Assembly (NCBI GenBank): GCA_945643635.1
Contig: CALZFC010000147.1
Span: forward strand, 260,001 to 324,000
Direction of reading: 5' to 3'
Source of the DNA: Allodiplogaster sudhausi
Taxonomy: Eukaryota > Nematoda > Chromadorea > Rhabditida > Diplogasteridae
Length of the DNA stretch: 64,000 bases
The notes beneath the pieces are model-generated. The model ran no database searches and was not told the origin of the DNA. It was given only the letters and a program-made list of their open reading frames with translations. Below, piece by piece: positions 1 to 15,659 of the stretch. Within the stretch, counting starts at the first letter, position 1, and each line of letters begins with the position of its first letter. A program made the translations under genes and the position numbers.

Positions 1-228
1 TGATTTGTGCGGGAGTAACGGAATTCCTGTAGCCGTGAGTTCTCTCCTTCCCATCTGTGACCTGGCAAATCTCTCCCTCTCGCATTCTATTTGCTGATAG
101 CTTTTTCCTCCACAAACAGTACAAAATAGTTCAAGAGCTGGTTCCCAAAAACAGAAATGGAAAAGGAATGCGATTTATTTGACGTCACAGAAGAAGAGGT
201 GAACATGAATAACTCAAAAGAACTGCAG

Positions 229-5120
<4,892 letters not shown>

Positions 5121-5219
5121 CATCACTGACTAGGCAAAGATTTACTTGAGAAATTACCTCATCTCATTGTTCCATGGCATCTTTTCGACTTTTCTTGTTG
5201 CTGCTAACGGGTTCTATTG

Positions 5220-5225
5220 AATAAA
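5220..5225 (+). promoter_or_regulatory. Poly(A) signal of the ABC transporter
   Basis: AATAAA about 100 bases after the stop codon, on the coding strand. Confidence 0.6.
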
Positions 5226-5316
5226 CAGTGATTCCTGGATCAGATGCATTCATATCCCTTGAATAGACAAAGGTGATAGAGAGAGAGAGAGGGAGAAAGA
5301 GAAGGAGAGAGAGAGG

Positions 5317-5359
<43 letters not shown>

Positions 5360-5855
5360 AGAGAGAGGGAGAGAGAGAGAGAGTTGGAGATAAAAAGGGA
5401 ACAAGGGGATCGGCTGGTGATGAGTATTCTTAAGCAATAACACGAGCAACTTCTAGAGTGTTATTCACCCAAGAATACCGAGCACCGAAGCCGCGGAGAA
5501 GGAGAAAGAAACAATTAAACAGCTCTCTTTATCATACTGTCATCACGGTCTTTTTTGTTGAGATAAGACTAAAATATACCTTAAAAATGGCAACAAAGGG
5601 AGAATGTGTGCCGGATCGGAAGATATCATTCTCGGTGGCTTGGAATGAAGAGAAGAGCGACACCCGCTGGGCAGACTACCCGATTGGAATCTGCCAGCCA
5701 GAATGGACTGTGAGGGAATGGAAGACACGACCAATAGCAATCTCTGGAAGAGCTACATTGATACGCTTGCACTTTTGATAGAGGAACAAGAGTGAGAGAG
5801 AGAGAGGGAGTGAGAGGGAGAGAGAGAAAGAGAGAGAGAGAGAGGGAGTGAGAGG

Positions 5856-5888
<33 letters not shown>

Positions 5889-5977
5889 GGAGTGAGAGGG
5901 AGAGAGAGAAAGAGAGAGAGAGAGAGAGGGAGTGAGAGGGAGAGAGAGAAAGAGAGAGAGAGAGAGGGAGTGAGAGG

Positions 5978-6008
<31 letters not shown>

Positions 6009-6352
6009 CAAGGGGAGATAAAGGAAATAAAGGGAAAAGGAGTTGGTGGCATCTGGGATGGTAGGGCGTGCATTGCAGGCATGGCCACTGGCACCAACGC
6101 CTTCCGTTGCAGCCAGCACAGCTTCTCCATCGTCCACTTCCATTCTCTCCCTTTCTCTATCTTTCTACCCCTCTCTATCTCTCTCTCTCGTACTATTTTC
6201 ATTCTTCCCTTCTTCATTTCTCCGCCGTCTTTATCGTCAAAGTGACCATGATCTCTCGTCTCTTCTCTTCTTCTCTTCGCCTACTTTCATTTTCCTCCGT
6301 CTCTCTTTCTCTGCATCACCATTTTCAATTAAAAATGCACTCCATCCCGCTG

Positions 6353-6396
<44 letters not shown>

Positions 6397-7426
6397 CATG
6401 TGACTGTTGCTTTTTGCCTCTTCCTGATGTTTCTGTCCTCTCTTTTCCTCTCTGCCCCTCTCTCTCATTAGAACAGCAATGAAAAGATTGCACAGAAGAC
6501 AGTCGCGGTAATGGAGAGGGCGTTGCGATTTTGGCAGTAACAACGAGTAAGAGAGGGCGAGGGTAGAAAGAGAGAGAGGGGGAGAGGGACAGAGGGAGAG
6601 GGAGATGGAGAGAAGGAGAGGAAGAGAGGGAGAGAGGTAGAGAAAGAGAGATAGAGGAAGAGAGGGAGAGAGGGAGAGAGGGAGAGGGAGAGGGAGAGAG
6701 AAGAGCGACAGAGAGGAAATGTGTGCGTGTTGGCTGGTCGCCCGGGCACTTCTTCATTATCCGGCCCGGCCCGGGGCGATTTTCTGCCTTCTTCGTCATT
6801 GATGATGCGGCTCATTTGAAACGTAATGAAGGCAGAATGAAGCTAAATGATCGAGAGAAGAAGAAAAGGAGAAGAAGTCGAAGAAGTGGAGGAACACTTC
6901 GAAACTGAACTAGAAGATCACTTCTTGCTTTTTCATCTCTTCCTCCATTATATTCCACGCCTTTTACTCTCTCCTGTCTTAAAAGATGCGAAAATACTGC
7001 ACTATTAAGAAAATAGAGAGCATATAAAAAATTATTCAACCAAATAGCGCAAGCAATAGGGAGCAGAAGAGAGGGAAAGAATACTGCTGAGAAATGCAAA
7101 GAGAGAATGAAGCATGGAGACAGGAGTGCACAGAGTGCGGTAGATAAATAGAGAGAAAGAAAAAAGGGAGAGAGAGAAAGAGAAAAGGGAGAGAGAGAAG
7201 AGAGAGAGAGAAAGAGAAAAGGGAGAGAGAGAAGAGACAGAGAGAACATTCAGATGAGATGGAGATGCATTCATTGCGAAGCATATTGCATACACGCCAT
7301 CAATGGAAGCTGCCGGTCGTGACTATTAGATTAGCCAATTACATCCTGATGTCCGGAGGAGCTCCTTTATACTGGAGGCCCTTCCATTTCTCCCTCTCTT
7401 CTCCTCTCTAAGTCAGCCTCCCTCTG

Positions 7427-7459
<33 letters not shown>

Positions 7460-8588
7460 ATATTTCTCTCTTTCAGCGTCCTCTGTCTCTCTCTCTCTCC
7501 ATGACCCCATCCCTATGTAGCATCTTTACCAATAGTCTCCTTTCTCATATAATCTCTTCCCGCAGGAATGTGTCTATCTGCTACAAAATACTTATGATAT
7601 GCAGTTTATCAAAACAAGAATTAGTTGAGAGACTCCAATGAAAGCAGAAAGGGAGTTTTGGCAAGAATGGATTGAGAGGGCACTAGAGAGACCGTTTTCA
7701 CTACTGACAACATGAGAAGTGATAACAATACTTTAAAAAAGCTAACTGCATCTCTGTGATGTGTATCGGAAATTGTTCTGGAAATGGAAGGAACGGAAAC
7801 GGCACATTCCAAGTTCGGATAAGAACAGTCATATTTTCTGACTGATCCATTGAAAGATATGATTGGGCATTGCATACATTTTCCTATTGTATTCGACAGC
7901 TAAACAGTTGAATTCCGAATCAGGACAGCCGTTAAACATAAAAACAAATGACCTTAGAAACGGCTTGATGATGTGTATGAGTACACTTAAGAAGATTAAA
8001 GGAGGTCATACGATAAAGAATAGATAACATTCCTACCAAAGAACTAGTTGATCGCAGAGCTTAGACAACGAGGCAGAAATGTCGCCTAAAACAAGGAATG
8101 AAAAAGGTGTCAGACACCAATCAAGGATTAATTGAACTTTTCAAGATAAGAACACGATATTTGTTAATGTCGATGAATTCCGTAGCATGTGGGAGGCCTG
8201 TGAACCGGCTAATATCATATTTTGCTCTTTTTTACAGAAATTATTTTTTGCAGGAAAAAATACAATAACGAAAAAATAATCCAATGTGAAGTATGTTGTA
8301 GCCCGAAATTGTGATGAAAAATGAGAATATTCTAGTGATGAAGAGAAGAAGCGTCCGTTATAAGGAGAAGAGAGCGATCACCGAACAATTATGTCTTATT
8401 TCAATTGCCGCAGCCCTTCTCAAACTTGCATTAAATATATTTCGGTGATCGTCCATTAATTAGCCTGCTTTTATGCTTGAAGAGCAGGGAATTTCAAGGG
8501 AAAAAGAGAGCAGCTTCACGCTATGCAGTCATTACATTCTCACAAAAATTAATTAAATTCGATAATAAAGTGAGAGATTAAATCTCTG
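5226..8588. other. Intergenic, microsatellite-rich, no gene seen
   Basis: Lies between the 3' end of the ABC gene and the 3' end of the convergent NAB gene. It holds GA tracts at 5277-5392, 5795-6015, 6358-6393, 6560-6712 and 7150-7245, and a CT tract at 7430-7500. A 63-codon ATG reading frame at 5587-5778 has no recognisable domain and runs into the GA block. From 7510 to 8588 the sequence is AT-rich with no coding signal. Confidence 0.6.
5795..6008. repeat. GA-rich minisatellite
   Basis: About five copies of a roughly 40-bp unit built as GGGAGTGAGAGGGAGAGAG plus a GAAAGAGAGA stretch. The GGGAGTGAGAGGG core recurs at nearly regular spacing, so this is more ordered than a simple dinucleotide run. 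Confidence 0.8.
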
Positions 8589-9245
8589 TCATTGATTAGA
8601 AGTAGAAGAAGAGCCTTGGCCTAATCGCTCTGCAGCCCATTTCTCGAGAGTAAATGCCTTGGGCTCCTCGAGACGAGATCTCTTCCCCATTTGGCAAGCT
8701 TCTTCTGCTAATGACGAGTCTTCGGCAGTGGCCAGCGGGCTGCAACATTGCAAGGGATTGTGGAGAAAGGCAAGCGGTAGAGAAAGGGTAACATCAGGCA
8801 ATTATAACGATTATCTGCAAACCTTGTCGAATTATTACTACTCGGCGAAATTGAATCGCGCCCTATATCGGTCGCGTTTCTCTTGCGCGCAGTGGAGAGC
8901 GAGGCTGCGACTGCAACGACTGCGGCGGAGGAGCAGGAGGAAGCCTCCTCCTTCTTCAGGCCGGAAGAGGACGCACTCTTCACATAGTGGTAGCCAGCGT
9001 CCTTCACTACCTAAGATATCGATTATTATTTAAAAGAGAGGTAAACGAGTAAAAAAGGTGGAGTGTCGAAAAAGAAGAAAAGAAAAAGAAAAGAGCCTGG
9101 CGTGCGAGAGTGAAGAGTTCATCCCTCCGGGTGAGCAGAGCGGGAACGATCAGGCAGATCTGGGCAGCCGCTTCGTTCACTGACACTTCGTGCAGAGTCA
9201 ACGCCTGTCATTCTTACTTTCTACTCTCCTTCCCCTTCTCTCCCT

Positions 9246-9279
<34 letters not shown>

Positions 9280-10844
9280 CTCTCTCTCTGTGTTTCTTTT
9301 CTAACAATCTCTGTATATACATGCCTGAACATCTGTTTTTTTACGCTTCACTGAAGAAATGAAAGAAGATAAATATAAACCTTGTCAGCTTTCCTCTTGG
9401 CATCGAAGCGTCCATAGATAGCGGCATACTTTCTGTACTCCTCCAGCCTGCGCGGGTCCGAGATCGGCATTGTCATGAGATCGAGGAGTTCCCTAAGAAA
9501 GAATGAAACCCTGAGAGAAAGAAAGAGGAGAATGCTGACTTGCTGATCTTCTTCTTGTTCTGCACCAGCTTGGGCTTGCAATGAGGCAGTCGCTGCACAG
9601 TGAGCTGCGCCCGTTGAGTGAGTCGACGGAGCTGCGCCTCGCTCAGCACCGGAGTCTCTCCCGACGCTCCATCCACGTCTGCAACTATACACAACCATGC
9701 ACTTCACACTCCAATTTTTGTAGCTTCATATATTATGCTTTTTTGATTTCAACCAAGGGAGGAGTGTAATACTATGAGACATGGATGTATGTATGTACAT
9801 ACATATGTACAGTAGAAATTATGCCAACAAAATAATAGTAAAGGACAGAAGAGACAAGTGTCCGAACTGGGGTCGAAGTCCCCGAGAGAGACGAAGTCAT
9901 CGTGTTGAGGAGAAGTGACCGGAGATGAAGAGACTTGACCAAGAGAAGAGGAAGAAGTACAAGGGGCGGAGTGGGAGGACGACAGGGGCAGCTTGTCCAT
10001 TCCGAGCCCGGCCAGGAAGTCGCCCGCCACTACATTGGCAGTGCCACCGATGGAGGAGAGGGCGAGAGGGAGACTGGGCAGGGGAGGGACATCCGACAGG
10101 CGGTGGGAGGGCGAGGACGAGGAAGAGATCAGCAGGCCGGGCGAGGAAGACGGCACTCCATTCAAGCCTACAACTACAAGCACAGTCAGGAGGGAATCTC
10201 TATGTAATCAATACCAACACATAGGTAAGAGCCATGAAATGTAAGAAAATTAAAAAAAAAAGTTACTAGGCAGGAAGAGTTGCATTGGATCGGAAACAGG
10301 AAATGCAGATGCTGGTGGTGCTCCGATTTGTTGAATTGCGGCCAAGTTAAATGAAGTCGGATCTTTTGAGAATTCCTGCAAGCCTTGAGTACTGTTTTTG
10401 CATGTACATACATACATACATATGTATGTATAAATACATATGTATAATAAGCTTCAGTCTACTAACCGTGAGCGTTCTTTGGAGTCTGCGAACATGAAGT
10501 GGTTTGGATAGCATTCCCACGAGAGACATGATCTCGAGGAACTCCTGTTCATCGCATTGCATGATCTGGTTCACGTCATCACCACCTTCAAAATTAACTT
10601 CCTATTCTGGCTTTTTTTGGTTGAATGAAAAAATATCTTTAAAAAACCTTGTGCAATAAAAGTGTCGAAGTACTGAAGAAGGTTGGCGCGATGAAGAACT
10701 GCCATGAGCTGCCATTCAGAAAGAGAACTTGGCACTTTTGCAGAAGGCCTCAAAACTATTTCTATTTCTTCCGATTAATAGCCGCATATGCTTCTGTAGC
10801 AATGGTCATGTTTTTCTTTCCCACACTGCCTCACTCTTGCTTTT

Positions 10845-10881
<37 letters not shown>

Positions 10882-10884
10882 CTC

Positions 10885-10916
<32 letters not shown>

Positions 10917-11468
10917 GCTCTCTCTCGCTCTTTCCCGCACGCAGTCTGGCTCTCTACCTTCTCTCTTCAGAAATTCCACTTCTTATGAATAATCGCTGTC
11001 CAGGCAGAGACGTATAAATATATGTAGGTAAAGGCGTAATTTTTGTTCGCTACAACTCTGCTGGTACCGCGTAATGTGCAGGATAAAAGAACAGATATCG
11101 TGTTCAACCCTGTAAGGCTCTCTCTTTGGAAACATATTTTGAGAAAGTATCCGTCATCCCTCATCTCATTTCTTGTAATAGTGCATGCACTCAAATAAGA
11201 TACAAATATCCCTAGCAGGTGGTTTCTGGCAAGAAGTTGTACTATACCGATGGAACGGGCACAATCACTTAGTATGTATTTATACATATTTCTACTAGCT
11301 CTATCTAGTAAGAGTACGACAATATATTAGCAATTTGAAATTAAGTCTTTGGCACAAGAAAAAATAGATTTGCAAGAAAAAGAAAGCGGAAAGGAGTAAC
11401 CTTGTTGAGGACGCCGCTGGTTGAGTACTGCTCGAAGGACTCGGAGTGTGAAGACCCTCCGATGACAT
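8589..11468 (-). CDS. NAB: NAB transcriptional corepressor (MAB-10/NAB1/NAB2 family)
   Basis: Nuclear corepressor that binds EGR-type zinc-finger factors (LIN-29 in C. elegans). Ten exons join in phase to 469 codons including the stop: 11401-11468 (ATG at 11468), 10648-10748, 10467-10585, 10267-10375, 9856-10167, 9540-9678, 9381-9492, 9097-9204, 8823-9010, 8589-8739 (TGA). NCD1, residues about 30-96, carries [16 protein letters not shown] and [20 protein letters not shown], very close to vertebrate NABs. A Ser/Pro-rich linker follows. NCD2, about 250-360, carries [32 protein letters not shown] and [14 protein letters not shown]. The C-terminus is basic (GKRSRLEE). No break was found. Exon 8 seems to use a GC donor (CAG|GCTCTT). 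The first exon ([14 protein letters not shown]) rests on phase and ATG only. Confidence 0.92.
9011..9096 (-). other. Probable GC-AG intron of the NAB gene
   Basis: Reading on the minus strand, LARQ ends in CAG|GCTCTT and the next exon [11 protein letters not shown] follows ATCTTAG. Without the GC donor the frame runs into a non-homologous F/S-rich tail. Confidence 0.55.
10850..10930 (+). repeat. (CT)n microsatellite with CGCT interruptions
   Basis: CT dinucleotides with periodic CTCGCT variants, in the first intron of the NAB gene. It is antisense to the gene, so the transcript carries GA. Confidence 0.9.
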
Positions 11469-11603
11469 TTTTAGATTTTCGAGGGTTGGAGAATGTAGAG
11501 TGAGAGAGACCAGGGGGAATGAGAGCGAGAATGAGAGAGTAAGGGAATTAGAGAGAGCGAGAGAAAGAGAGTTGATCTTCTTCGAAGACGTCGTTGACTA
11601 GAG

Positions 11604-11765
11604 TTACCACTTGGAAGTGGCCAGCAGCTGTTGAACAGCTCTGAAGAGAAGATCCTTGCAGGATCGGACAACAGTGGATTCAGAATCCAGGTTGTCGTAA
11701 TCGTCGAAGGGGATAAGGGGAGGGGACAAGGCGGCTATCAGATAGCCGCCTTCAAGGAGTCTTGG
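11604..11765 (-). CDS. Possible isolated coding exon, unknown product
   Basis: On the minus strand an acceptor (AATTGCAG) at 11766 opens a 53-codon frame that ends with TAA at 11604. It contains LIPFDDYDNLDSESTVV and CKDLLFRAVQQLLATSKW, which look like acidic and amphipathic real protein. The TG|GTAACT just before the stop is also a good donor, so it could be an alternative 5' exon of NAB, 135 bases upstream of its first exon. No partner exon was found at 11767-12500. I do not recognise the family. Confidence 0.3.
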   Translation of the reverse strand, partial: PRLLEGGYLIAALSPPLIPFDDYDNLDSESTVVRSCKDLLFRAVQQLLATSKW

Positions 11766-13376
11766 CTGCAATTCAAGGATCATCTGATTTTGTTAATTAC
11801 CATCACTTAATCGTTCGCATACAAAATACGAAGCGCATATGAGGGAAGCAACAAGAAATTAGTACAGTTGTAACAATAATAAAAGAACTCCACACGGAAG
11901 AGTTGGAGAATGAGAGATATACAGGAAGAACAATGAATGGAGTAAAACCTCCAGAATGAAAGAAAACGAGCGTAGAAAGGTAAGTACATATAAGGACTGA
12001 AGGAAAGGAGGGAACGGATGGACAGAGAGGGACGGAGATAAAATTAGAGACAGTAGAATATCGTGAGTGAAAGAATAAAAATAGAGAGTGTGAATAAGAT
12101 GAGACGGTAAGAAGGAAACGGAGTAAAAAGAAGGAGGAAAAAGCGTGGCCGGAGAGGCGGAGAATCTTTCAGCTCGTTGCCCGAGCGATGAGTCAAAAAA
12201 CACTCCCGATATGACAGAGAAGAAAGTTGATGGGCGAGAGTGTGTGCAGGAAGAGAGAAAGAGAAAGAGAGAGAGGGAGAGAGAGAGGGAGAGAGAGGGA
12301 GAGAGAGGGAGAGAGAGGGAGAGAAAGAAACTTTCTTATCTTCACGCGGGATGAGGTGCACGTCCCTGTTCTGTAGTTACCGCCAATTTTTTAAGTTGAG
12401 CTCAAGCAAGGATGGAAAGAAGTTTATGTGGGAGTCAAAATTAAACGAAAAGTTAGAAATTGTACGGAACCTAACGTTATGATGAAAAAGGAACAGAGGA
12501 GCTAAAATAAATATGGAAAAAAACATAATAGAAAAGGTGAGCCCCGAGGGTGAACGGTGGAACTGAATGAGAGGAAGTCGCCTGCGGGTCGAGAAGGGAA
12601 GAACAAGTGGGACACTCTGTCGCGCTTCTTACTCTCTCGCTCTCTTCTCTCTCGCTTCTCTCTGAATCACACACTCTCTCATACTTCTCATCTGTCTTCA
12701 CTCCTCGCACGGTCGCCACCTCATTCTCTCTCCGCTCTCTCGAGTGTCTCTCTCGTAACCAACATACTCTTTTTTTCTCATTCTCGCATTTCTCTGCTGC
12801 CCTCCGCTTTCTCGCTTCGATCACCCAGTCGCCCAGCGTTTTTTTGCACCGGAGAAGGAGAGACATAAGCGAAGAGAGACTGGCAGAGAAGGAGAGTAAG
12901 TGAGACAGACAGATTGAAAGAGAGACAATGATTGAAAGAGAGAATGAGAGGGAGAGAATACATAGAGATGATGAAAGAAATGGAAGAAAGAGAAGGAGTG
13001 GGATGAAAAAGAATGAAATGGTAGAGGGAAGGAGAAGGCGAAAGACAGGCAGTAAGAGTGCCTGCTAGACGACCGTTTTTTGGTGTCCCTTTCACTCTCA
13101 CAAAACGCGCATGCTCTATTGATAACGAAAATTGCCAATGCGAAACACTGAAGCATTCATGTTTCTACATCGGTAAAGAATAGGACGGACAAATTGAAAA
13201 TCTATGGAAATGTTCTGAAATAGTGGATGTTACCTGTACAGGAGTGAGATAGGAAAGTGTACTGGCAGAGCAAAAAGAGCCGGCATCGGAGGCTGAGACA
13301 GAGTAATGGCAGAGGTAGAGAGAGGGAGTTGAGATGTCACAGAGAAAGTGATGGCAGAGAGGAGTAAGACAGGGCT

Positions 13377-13425
<49 letters not shown>

Positions 13426-13492
13426 GGGATGAGAGAGAGAGAAGAAGAAGGGATGAGAGAGAGAGAGAAGGGATGAGAGAGAGAGAAGAAGG

Positions 13493-13524
<32 letters not shown>

Positions 13525-13696
13525 CTAGTGATGAGAGCGATTGCCGCCCAATATGTTTCTTTTTGAAGCACTTCTTTCTGTTCTCAATTCTTTTCTGCTT
13601 CCACTGCCTCTGTATCTTTTCTCCCACTGTTTTTCTCCATCCCTCTCTTCTTCTCATCTTTAACTCTCTCTTTCTCTCTATCTTCTTTCTTTCTCC

Positions 13697-13742
<46 letters not shown>

Positions 13743-14665
13743 CCGGATTCTCTAGTAGCGTTTTGAATGCGCGGCTCCACCAGCACCGCTTACAATTCCC
13801 CTTCGTTCGACTTGCGAACCCACCAGATTTATAACAAAAACAGTCGCAAAACTCGTTTTCAATACGAAAAAGATTACAATCGGGAAATAAGAAATATATG
13901 CACATAAAGAAAAGCGCAAGAGTGGGGAAGATGCGGGAGAACCGATGTGGCCATCAGGATAGAGGAAAGATACAGAAATGCATAGGGAATAGAGAGAGAG
14001 AGGGAGCTAGAGAGAGAGAGAAGTGAGAGAGAAAGAGATAAATAAAGTGAGACAGAGCGAGAGACGTTATATCAACAAGAAAACATCGTCAGGCAGAAAG
14101 GATTCAAGACATTAAATATGCAGATATTTGAAAGCAACGTTCATTTATTTAAAAAAAAATTGACGTTTTATTCAGAACATTCAAATAGGACATCCATCTC
14201 GAGTAGTGAAAAGAACCGTGCGAATAAAAAAAGGACGAAACCATGTATGAGGGACGGCAACAGAGAATTTAGCTGAAGGTGCGGGAGGGGCGCGGATCGC
14301 TGCTTCCCCGTGCCTGAGGGCCTCTTCTTCGTGTCTGCTCACAGGCCTCACCCGCAGACTTTCTTTCTTTCTCTGTCTAACCCCTCTTCTCTCTTTCTCT
14401 TTTCCTCTAACTCTTTCCCTCTCTCTCCGTCTCCTTCTATGCTTCCATCCCCTCACCCCCGCACCAGGCTCTACCCTGACAAAAAATAATCGGCCGTCCC
14501 GGCGCGTGCTGTCTGCACTAAAAAGCACGCAGAGTTTGAAAAAGGGTGAGAGGGTGTCTGGGAGGCGAGAGACGAGGCAGATACATATCCGAAGACAGAG
14601 AACGGGAAAAGGCCTGTGAGGGGGAGAGAGAAAGAGAAAAACAGATACAGGGATAGAGAGAAAAA

Positions 14666-14719
<54 letters not shown>

Positions 14720-15659
14720 TAGAGAGAGAGAGAATGAGAAATAAAACAATGCATGTGCTAAAGAAAGTACTAACGGGTAAAAAACAGTCTAAAAGAAACC
14801 TCATACTTTGATAATATATTTATCTTTTTTCAGCAAAAGGATTCCAGCATCTGACGATAGAAGATGGAAATACGATTAGGGATACTTTCTGGCAATGATT
14901 AAAAAGCTGCGTGATGCTGCTTCAGAGACAAACATAGAGAACGAGAGAGACACAAACACATAGACAGAGAGACAGAGAGAGAGAGAGAGACAGAGACAGA
15001 GAGAGACAGAGAGACAGAGAGACAGAGAGAGAGAGACAGAGAGAGAGAGAGTGAGAGAAAGAGGCTTCGTTTGTCTATCGTTGTAGATAATTTTACTGAT
15101 TTTAGAAAATTCACATAAGGCTTACAAGTTCACGATTTTGTTTTAGATACACAGAGCTTCAAGCTTCTCCATGAAAAGATCTTTATTCTAAGGAGACATA
15201 CGTAGATGATTTTGATACATAATAAACAATATCTTTTGTCTGGTATGAGAGCTGGTCTGGGTTAATTCGCTGTGTTCTCCAATACCACAGCACAAAAAGA
15301 ATCGTAATTTTAGTGCGATCATCCTGGGAAGGGGTGCCGAAAGTGTGTCACTTTTTCTGTTGTTTCCAAACGCATGGGTTTGTGCGGCGCGGCAGCCGCG
15401 GGCATCCTTTCCTTCCCTTGCTTTGCCAGCTCTTTACTCGTGATTTGGGGAACTGTAAGGAAGAGATAAGAAAGAGAGAGAGTGAGATAAGAAGGGGAGA
15501 GAGAGAGAGAAGTGACTGGCCCTCGCCACTGCAGACCTCGCCGAGCGCTTCTTCGAGAGAGCCGCGAAACAGAGAAGTGTCGTGTTCTCTGCTGCTTCCC
15601 TTTGGAATGTTCTGCAACGGCGTAGGCGACGGAGGACGTGGCGGAGTCCGTTGAGTGAG
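11766..15659. other. Intergenic, CT/GA-rich, no convincing gene
   Basis: Lies between NAB and SLC22. Microsatellites: GA at 12255-12330, CT-rich 12630-12740, GA 13375-13530, CT 13690-13742, GA 14600-14740, GACA/GA 14935-15060. Open frames here are dominated by Ser/Leu or Arg/Glu from the repeats. An Arg-rich minus frame at 14200-14500 has no family features. 15300-15659 should hold the 5' UTR and promoter of the SLC22 gene. Confidence 0.55.

Noticed and set aside
5587..5778. Plus-strand 63-codon ATG frame after the ABC gene
   Set aside because: Short, no domain, no splice sites matching a longer gene, and borders a GA repeat; kept only as a note.
9855..9890. tRNA T-arm-like GGGGTCGAAGTCCCC
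   Set aside because: It is the complement of a NAB coding exon ([11 protein letters not shown]), and no cloverleaf surrounds it.
12477..12866. Minus-strand 129-codon frame as a gene
   Set aside because: Arg/Glu-rich frame opposite CT-rich sequence, with no acceptor/donor pattern or family similarity.
14181..14804. Minus-strand 207-codon frame
   Set aside because: Half is microsatellite (Ser/Leu) and the rest Arg-rich without domain or splice support.
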